From NCBI GenBank assembly GCA_039208045.1, contig JBCCRH010000224.1, positions 1 to 9,806 on the forward strand: DNA of 9,806 nucleotides, written 5' to 3'. Shown here piece by piece: positions 3,967-9,806 of the stretch. The position numbers and the translations under genes were made by a program. The notes beneath the pieces were generated by a model. That model worked only from the letters and a program-made list of their open reading frames with translations. It did not search any database and was not told where the DNA came from. The stretch is from JBCCRH01 sp039208045. GTDB lineage: Bacteria; Bacteroidota; Bacteroidia; Chitinophagales; Saprospiraceae. How positions within the stretch are numbered: position 1 is the first letter of the stretch; each line of letters starts with the position of its first letter.

Positions 3967-6900
3967 ATGAAAAAAATAGTACTCTTTTTGCTTTTCTTTT
4001 TTAGTTTGTCCCTTGCTTTTGGGCAAACGATTAATTATGAAGACAATAATGGCCCTGTAACCCTAAGTCAAGGAAATTCTGAAAATGGCAAGAATACCTA
4101 CTCTGGAATGGACGGTGGTTTCACGATTTCAGTAGAATGGTCAGGGAGCCGCTGGGAAATCTTTATTGAAGGTCCAGGGGTGTCACGCTATGTTGCTTTT
4201 TTTAGCAATGAAAATACTGCACTTGATCCCCCAAACTTTACCGTAGGAAACTGGGTAGATGCGGAGCCTCCTAGTGGAGATCCTAACGCACCGACTGGGG
4301 ATGGAACTTCACTGGTTGCTTTTTCAGGGAGTGGTACGACGAATATGGTCATTGCCGGCTGCACCGACGCCGCCGCCCCCCAAATCAACTGCCCAAGCAT
4401 CCCCGGTACAGAAGAGGTGACGCTAAGTTTCCTCACTGCTTTTGCGCCACAGACCTACAACTGGACGATTACAGAAACTAGTGGTAGTATGAGCCAGGTA
4501 GCACAAGGAAGTGTTGAGCTTACTCAGGCTGGTATTGCAGGTACTGCTATGCCGTCGCTTACTTGTGGACAAGATTATGATGTCGTGATCACGTTTAGCG
4601 GTACTGCTCCTAATGCATTTACAGTGACGATTTCGGGTGTTGAGGTCATCACAGCTGGGAATGTAACCTCTAATGATGGGGTGGTGAATAATGGAAGTAG
4701 TTTCACGTTCAGCGTCCCCAACTGCGCAGGCAGCACCGACTTCGAAGTCGACAACGATGCAGGCATGTGCTCAGCTATGGTGAGTAATCTAATCGCTACG
4801 GCAACTGATGACTGTACGGCAAATCCGACCATCACCCATACCATTACTGGTGCGACTAGTGGCGGCGGTGGTGATAATGCTAGCGGTATCTTCAACGTAG
4901 GTACTTCCACAGTGACCTTTACCGCAGAAGATGATGAAAATAAAATGAATACTTGCAGCTTTGATGTAATTGTGAGTGATACAGAGAATCCCACGGCTTC
5001 TAATCCAGCAGGCATAAATGTAAGTTGCCCAGAGGCGGTACCTGCTGCCGATCCAGCGGTAGTGACCACTGAGATGGACAATTGCAGTGCCATCGTAGCT
5101 TTTGTAGAAGATACAGATAATGGTGGGAGTGGCTGTATGGGCTCCCCATTAATCATTACGCGGGAGTATAGCGTAAGCGATCCTAGTTCTAATAGTATTA
5201 GCGTATTCCAAACGATTACAGTGGAAGATAATACGCCACCTACAGCTTCCAATCCAGCACCTGTAAATGTAAGTTGCTTTGGGGATATTCCGGCTAATGA
5301 CCCCACCATAGTGATGGATGAGATGGACAATTGTACTGCAGGTATTGTGGTGGCGTATGTTACTGACATTAGTAATGGTGGTTTGGGAAGTGGTACCGAC
5401 CCCTTTATTATTACCCGTACCTATAGAGTGACCGATTGTAATGGTAATGGCAATAGCATTGATGTGACACAAACCATTACGGTGAGCGATTCGGAGAAGC
5501 CGATGGTCACCTGCCCAGGCGATGTGATGCAGCAGGTAGATGCAGGGGAGACCTTTGCAACGGTAAATAATATCGCACTTACGACTTCTGATAATTGCGC
5601 GGCTAGCCCAACAGTTACTTATGGGATTGGTGGGGCAACAACAGTACCTCCGGCTACCCCTGGTGATGCAAGCGGAACTGAATTCAACCTTGGTATGAGC
5701 ACGGTAACCTACTCTTCCGCAGATGCGGCAGGGAATATAAATACCTGCTCATTCACTGTAACGGTCACTGCTGCGCCAACGCCAGAAATTGAGGTAATGG
5801 CGAATTCCTCTACCTTGACTGATGGTGTATCCACTTCCGATTTTGGAAATGTAAATATAGATGGCGGTACTGCAACTACTACTTTTACAATTAGCAATAC
5901 GGGAACAGCAGATTTGATCTTAGATGCAAATCCAGTATCGGTGACTGGCTCTTCGGCATTTAACTCTACACAACCTGCTTTACTGATGATACCTCCCAAT
6001 GGAAATACCAGCTTTACCATCACCTTTAATCCTGGTAATAATCAGTGTGAGTTCCAAACGGCAGCGGTCAGTATAGCCAGTAATGATGCAGATGAAGATC
6101 CTTTCAACTTTAATGTTGAAGGCAATGGTGTAGATAATGTGAATCCCACCCTTACCTGCCCGACTCCACCTTCGGCAGTGGACAATGATCCAGATAAATG
6201 TAGCGCTGTAGTAAATGGGTTAGCTCCCTCAGGTGTTAATGATAATTGTACCCCACCCATAGTGACCTATGCCCTTACTGGTGCAACTACTGGCTCGGGT
6301 AATAATGATGCCAGCGGTGAAGCCTTTAATGTAGGAACCACCACCGTGACCTACACGGTAGATGATGGTACTAATATGGTAACTTGTAATTTTGATGTAG
6401 TGGTGAATGATACGGAAGACCCAAAGATTGATTGCTCTGCCATTGATGTGACGCGCGATGCCGATGCGGATGAGTGTAGCTTCACGATGCCAGGCACAGG
6501 CTTTGACCCGACGTTCAATGACAATTGCCCAGGTGCTAGCATTAGTAATAACTTTAACAATATGGCCTCTTTAGCTGGGGCGGAATTCCCAGTGGGTACT
6601 ACGACAGTGATATGGACAGTGACAGATGCGGCAACGCGTACGGCTACTTGTACTATTATGATTGAAGTAACCGATGCGGAAGACCCAACGATCGACTGCT
6701 CTGCCATCGATGTGACGCGCGATTCAGATCCTGATGAGTGTAGCTTCACCATGCCAGGTACGGGTTTTGATCCCACCTTTGCCGATAATTGCCCGGGGGC
6801 GAGCATCAGTAATGACTTCAACAATATGTCGTCTCTAGCCGGGGTGGAATTCCCGGTGGCCACCACAACAGTGATATGGACCGTGACGGATGCAGCAATG

Positions 6901-9806
6901 CGTACAGCTACTTGTACCATTATGATCGAGGTGACGGATGTAGAAGACCCTACCATTACCTGCCCGGATGCACCTGCGGCGGTTAGTAATGATCCTGATG
7001 AGTGTTTTGCCATAGTAAATGGGTTACTCCCCTTAGACCTTGATGATAATTGTACCCCACCGGTAGCGACCTATGAGCTTACGGGTGCAACTACTGGTAT
7101 GGGGAATGATGATGCCAGTGGAACCATGTTTAATGTGGGCACTACCACTGTAACCTACACGGTATCTGATGGCGTAAATACAGGGGATTGTAGTTTTGAT
7201 GTAGTAGTTAATGATACGGAAGATCCAACCATTGACTGTTCTAGTATTATGGAAATGCGCGATGCCGATGCGGGTGAGTGTAGTTTCACCATGCCGGGTA
7301 CAGGTTTTGATCCGGCGTTCGAGGACAATTGCACAGGAGCCAGTACTAGTAATGACTACAATAATATGTCGTCTTTAGCCGGGGCAGAATTTCCAGTGGG
7401 TACGACGACGGTGATATGGACCGTAACGGATGCTGCAATGCGTACTGCTACTTGTACCATCATGATAGAGATATCAGATGCCGAGAATCCAACGATTAGC
7501 TGCCCGAGCAATGCTACGGTAAGCAATGATCTTGGCGTTTGCAATGCGGTTGTAAATGGTATAGCCCCTACTAGTTCTGATGACAACTGTCCTTCGCCTA
7601 CTATAGCGTATACGCTTACGGGTGCTACTACGGGCAGTGGCACTGATGATGCAAGTGGCGAAACCTTTGATGTAGGAACCACCACAGTGACCTACACGAT
7701 AACAGATGCTTCGATGAATACGGGCAATTGTAGCTTTGATGTGACCGTCAACGACGGTGAAGCGCCCAATATGGTTTGTAATAACTTCAGTGTAGATGTA
7801 ACGGATGCTACGGGGGGCGTGACCATTAGTGCTGGCCAAGTAGATGGGGGCTCTATGGATAACTGCGCTATCATTGCGCTATCAGCAACCCCAAGCTCCT
7901 TCAATTGCTCCACCCTCGGGGCACAAACGGTCACCCTCACCGGATTTGATGCCGCCGGTAATTCGATGTCTTGTACAGGTACGATTACGGTAAATGATGC
8001 CACGTCTTGTGGCTGTGGTAATCCTCAGCCAGGTGATATGTGCGACGATGCAGATGCTACTACAGAAAATGATGTCATTCAAGCAAACTGTGGCTGTATA
8101 GGTACGCCAATTTGTGATATTGCGATTACCGGTGTATTGTCTACACCAGAGACCTGTGATGGGGAGAATGATGCGACGATTGTCATTAATGCAAGCTGTA
8201 CCACTTGTGCTAGTATTTTGTACTCTATTGATGGAGGTACGACTACACAAGTATCTAATCTATTCGGAAACTTATCCGATGGCACCTACATGCCTTATGT
8301 GGTGGATTCTGGCGATCCTGGTTGCAATGATACAGCAACAGATGAAGTGATTGATCCGGGGGCAGCACTCCCTGATGATCCCATCCCAGGCCCTGCGACT
8401 AGAGCTTTCTGTGCGAGTGAAGGCCTCAATGCTGAATTAGACAATACAGGTATTCGTGTCAGTAATTTAGGGGCGGATGAAAAGGTAGTCTGGATTCTAA
8501 AGACTGCACCAAGTGGTTCGGCGTATACCGCAGACCAAGTACTAACGCCAGCGGGTTGTCCGGTTGGTTTTACAGACCTTGGTGAATTAGCTATTGCAAG
8601 TGGTTCTAGAGTGATTCGAGTAGAGGATGTAGAAAATGCATTGCCTGGTACCTATACTTTTGAGGCCTATCTTGAAAATTGTACAACAGGCTGTATATCC
8701 AATACGGTTGGAGGCTTTAGCATTACCGTTTATGCAGCGCCCACTGTTGATATTACTGCCGATCCTGATGGCGCTATTTGCTTGGGCACTACTGATGTGA
8801 TGTATGATGCTACGATCATGTCTACAGATGGAGGAACGTATAGTTATGCATGGTGTGCGTATAATGCCACCAATGGAGGCGGCACCTGCTTTGGAGGCTT
8901 TACTCCAGGTGGAGATAATGCTTCACAAATGCGAAGCTGGACCTCTTCTCCTGGTGCAAAATCAGTGGGTGTTGAGATAATGAGTGAATTCCCAGGCTGT
9001 ATCGCTTCTACCATTTACAATTTCCAAGTGGTCAACACTCCACCTGAGCCAATAGCAGATAAGACAGATGGTAGTCTGTGTGTGGGTCAGGATGCAGCTA
9101 CGGTATTTGTAGATGACCCTGGCATGAATCGAGAAATCGTATGGGTAATACTGGAAGCCCCAGCTGGAGCGAGCTTCGCAATGGATGACGAGCTAGAGCC
9201 CAACGTCAATGCCTCAGACTACCGCACCGACTTAGATGCCAATGGCCGTCGCCTGCGCATAAAGAATAATGCAGCAGTGGGTACCTATCGCTTTAAAGCA
9301 AAAACTAGAGAAACGTCACTAGGTTGTGAGAGTGATCCGACTACTGAAGAATTTACCATTACAGTGAACGAAACACCAGCCGTCCCTACCATTGATCGCC
9401 AAGATCTCGTTAGATGTAGAAGAGAGACCGCCACTATTTCTGTACTCCCTACTACGGATGTGGAGTTTGTCTGGGAAGTATTGGAAGCTCCTAATGGCGT
9501 AAGCTTTGCAGCTGGGGATCGGCTAGAGCCTGGCGTAGATGGTTCTGATTATCGGACGGACCTTCAGGCAGATGGCAGAGAGCTGCGCACCAAAGGCAGC
9601 GCTCGTGCCGGTTTATATCGCTTTAAGGTACTTGCAAGAGATATAAATACTGGCTGTGAAAGTGAGTTGACAGCTGATGAACTTTCGATCTTAATCAACG
9701 ATCTACGCCAGGCTCTAGCCGATCCCCAGCTGCAAAGCTTACACGACGCCCGCATCGGATTACGTCGTCGAGGCAGTCGAGATCGCCAAGGCCATCGGCG
9801 GACGCG
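3967..9806 (+). CDS. Giant secreted modular adhesin-like protein with HYR, choice-of-anchor D and SprB-like domains (3' partial)
   Basis: The frame is open from the start to the window end, at least 1946 residues. Residues 1-20 are a signal peptide (MKKIVLFLLFFF..., cleavage near AFG-QT). In-frame starts at 3934 and 3961 would only lengthen its front; the MKK start at 3967 is preferred. Domain order by residue is: unknown beta-rich N-terminal region 21-256; HYR-like 257-342; two related HYR-like units 343-425 and 426-512; HYR 513-604; choice-of-anchor D/ASH-like domain about 605-727 (DFGNVNIDGGT, FTISNTGTADL, SIASNDADEDPFNF); six HYR-type modules 728-1267; another HYR-like 1268-1346; Cys-rich linker 1347-1382 (CGCGNPQPGDMCDD); SprB-like repeat region from about 1383; Ig/PKD-like regions; two homologous Ig-like units 1692-1804 and 1805-1912. 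Such proteins are exported, in Bacteroidota usually by the type IX system through a C-terminal signal, which lies outside the window. A role in surface adhesion, gliding or polymer binding is inferred. Confidence 0.9.
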   Translation, partial: MKKIVLFLLFFFSLSLAFGQTINYEDNNGPVTLSQGNSENGKNTYSGMDGGFTISVEWSGSRWEIFIEGPGVSRYVAFFSNENTALDPPNFTVGNWVDAEPPSGDPNAPTGDGTSLVAFSGSGTTNMVIAGCTDAAAPQINCPSIPGTEEVTLSFLTAFAPQTYNWTITETSGSMSQVAQGSVELTQAGIAGTAMPSLTCGQDYDVVITFSGTAPNAFTVTISGVEVITAGNVTSNDGVVNNGSSFTFSVPNCAGSTDFEVDNDAGMCSAMVSNLIATATDDCTANPTITHTITGATSGGGGDNASGIFNVGTSTVTFTAEDDENKMNTCSFDVIVSDTENPTASNPAGINVSCPEAVPAADPAVVTTEMDNCSAIVAFVEDTDNGGSGCMGSPLIITREYSVSDPSSNSISVFQTITVEDNTPPTASNPAPVNVSCFGDIPANDPTIVMDEMDNCTAGIVVAYVTDISNGGLGSGTDPFIITRTYRVTDCNGNGNSIDVTQTITVSDSEKPMVTCPGDVMQQVDAGETFATVNNIALTTSDNCAASPTVTYGIGGATTVPPATPGDASGTEFNLGMSTVTYSSADAAGNINTCSFTVTVTAAPTPEIEVMANSSTLTDGVSTSDFGNVNIDGGTATTTFTISNTGTADLILDANPVSVTGSSAFNSTQPALLMIPPNGNTSFTITFNPGNNQCEFQTAAVSIASNDADEDPFNFNVEGNGVDNVNPTLTCPTPPSAVDNDPDKCSAVVNGLAPSGVNDNCTPPIVTYALTGATTGSGNNDASGEAFNVGTTTVTYTVDDGTNMVTCNFDVVVNDTEDPKIDCSAIDVTRDADADECSFTMPGTGFDPTFNDNCPGASISNNFNNMASLAGAEFPVGTTTVIWTVTDAATRTATCTIMIEVTDAEDPTIDCSAIDVTRDSDPDECSFTMPGTGFDPTFADNCPGASISNDFNNMSSLAGVEFPVATTTVIWTVTDAAMRTATCTIMIEVTDVEDPTITCPDAPAAVSNDPDECFAIVNGLLPLDLDDNCTPPVATYELTGATTGMGNDDASGTMFNVGTTTVTYTVSDGVNTGDCSFDVVVNDTEDPTIDCSSIMEMRDADAGECSFTMPGTGFDPAFEDNCTGASTSNDYNNMSSLAGAEFPVGTTTVIWTVTDAAMRTATCTIMIEISDAENPTISCPSNATVSNDLGVCNAVVNGIAPTSSDDNCPSPTIAYTLTGATTGSGTDDASGETFDVGTTTVTYTITDASMNTGNCSFDVTVNDGEAPNMVCNNFSVDVTDATGGVTISAGQVDGGSMDNCAIIALSATPSSFNCSTLGAQTVTLTGFDAAGNSMSCTGTITVNDATSCGCGNPQPGDMCDDADATTENDVIQANCGCIGTPICDIAITGVLSTPETCDGENDATIVINASCTTCASILYSIDGGTTTQVSNLFGNLSDGTYMPYVVDSGDPGCNDTATDEVIDPGAALPDDPIPGPATRAFCASEGLNAELDNTGIRVSNLGADEKVVWILKTAPSGSAYTADQVLTPAGCPVGFTDLGELAIASGSRVIRVEDVENALPGTYTFEAYLENCTTGCISNTVGGFSITVYAAPTVDITADPDGAICLGTTDVMYDATIMSTDGGTYSYAWCAYNATNGGGTCFGGFTPGGDNASQMRSWTSSPGAKSVGVEIMSEFPGCIASTIYNFQVVNTPPEPIADKTDGSLCVGQDAATVFVDDPGMNREIVWVILEAPAGASFAMDDELEPNVNASDYRTDLDANGRRLRIKNNAAVGTYRFKAKTRETSLGCESDPTTEEFTITVNETPAVPTIDRQDLVRCRRETATISVLPTTDVEFVWEVLEAPNGVSFAAGDRLEPGVDGSDYRTDLQADGRELRTKGSARAGLYRFKVLARDINTGCESELTADELSILINDLRQALADPQLQSLHDARIGLRRRGSRDRQGHRRT
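4993..5502 (+). repeat. Two tandem HYR-like modules (type D)
   Basis: Unit 1 (4993-5241, 83 residues) and unit 2 (5242-5502, 87 residues) share the pattern TASNPA-x-x-NVSC, a x-P-A-x-DP-x-V segment, EMDNC, NGG-S/L-G, ITR-x-Y-x-V, and a QTIT-V-x-D-P end. They lie inside the giant secreted protein and are likely beta-sandwich adhesin modules. Each has the HYR-typical paired cysteines. Confidence 0.75.
6148..7767 (+). repeat. Six HYR modules of two types in the order A-B-B-A-B-A
   Basis: Type A modules are exactly 276 bases (92 residues): 6148-6423, 6952-7227 and 7492-7767. They share VNG-(L/I)-x-P, DNC-x-x-P, LTGATTG, DASG, VGTTTVTYT, and CSFDV or CNFDV followed by VND. Type B modules are exactly 264 bases (88 residues): 6424-6687, 6688-6951 and 7228-7491. 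They share ECSFTMPGTGFDP, DNC-x-GAS, SSLAG, EFPV, TTTVIWTVTDAA and RTATCTIMIE. B1 and B2 proteins agree at about 78 of 88 positions. DNA similarity is lower because many differences are synonymous. Confidence 0.9.
9040..9702 (+). repeat. Two tandem Ig-like modules (type C) near the window end
   Basis: Unit 1 (9040-9378) and unit 2 (9379-9702) share VW-x-x-LEAP-x-G-x-SFA, LEP-x-V, SDYRTDL-x-A-x-GR-x-LR, a G-x-YRFK segment and GCES. Unit 1 ends TITVNETP. Unit 2 ends SILIND and then departs from the pattern, where another unit or an ending would be expected. Confidence 0.75.

Noticed and set aside
6148..7767. Possible CRISPR array or DNA tandem repeat
   Set aside because: Repeat units are 264-276 bases, differ at synonymous sites and translate into HYR modules, so the periodicity is that of protein domains.
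4188..8285. Many long minus-strand frames (for example 4575-5369, 6351-7013 and 7692-8003)
   Set aside because: They are antisense shadows of the repetitive adhesin gene, rich in Ser/Val/Thr. The plus frame is open throughout with clear domains and a signal peptide.

Overview
The window looks like accessory DNA from a member of Bacteroidota, most likely a Saprospira/Lewinella-type bacterium. The grounds are a very long secreted protein built of HYR, choice-of-anchor D and SprB-like modules, a CGC-GNPxPGDxCDD type Cys-rich linker, moderate GC content, and genes without clear Shine-Dalgarno sites. No rRNA or tRNA gene was seen.

Positions 1-515 hold no credible gene. They hold three unrelated hairpin-forming elements (1-98, 156-310, 394-482), each with long, locus-specific complementary arms. 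Next is a short gene-end remnant (516-641), then operator-like repeats and a three-gene toxin-antitoxin module of HipBST type: hipB (718-930), hipS-like (927-1268) and a broken hipT-like kinase (1276-1764). The kinase gene is interrupted by a 153-bp palindromic element (1494-1646) flanked by a 3-bp ATT duplication. Removing the element plus one duplicate restores a normal HipA-family sequence. The kinase is also cut off downstream, where its frame runs into a second, decayed copy of the 516-641 remnant (1701-1802), so the module is flanked by diverged direct repeats. More hairpin repeats follow (1876-1938, 1962-1997).

Positions 2240-3274 hold a 72-residue protein of unknown function, a phage-tail-collar (microcystin-dependent-protein-like) protein and a strong terminator. 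Positions 3313-9806 hold a cytoplasmic leucine-rich-repeat protein and, 33 bases downstream, a giant secreted modular protein that leaves the window unfinished (at least 1946 residues). That reading frame has no stop from 3967 to the end.

The main points for a second look are: the precise in-frame palindromic insertion in the toxin gene and its shared core with the element at 1-98; the pattern of conserved core with unrelated self-complementary arms; the direct repeats around the toxin-antitoxin module; the A-B-B-A-B-A arrangement of exact-length modules in the giant protein; and an abrupt change of composition and apparent frame in the last 50-100 bases, which may be an assembly or cloning junction.
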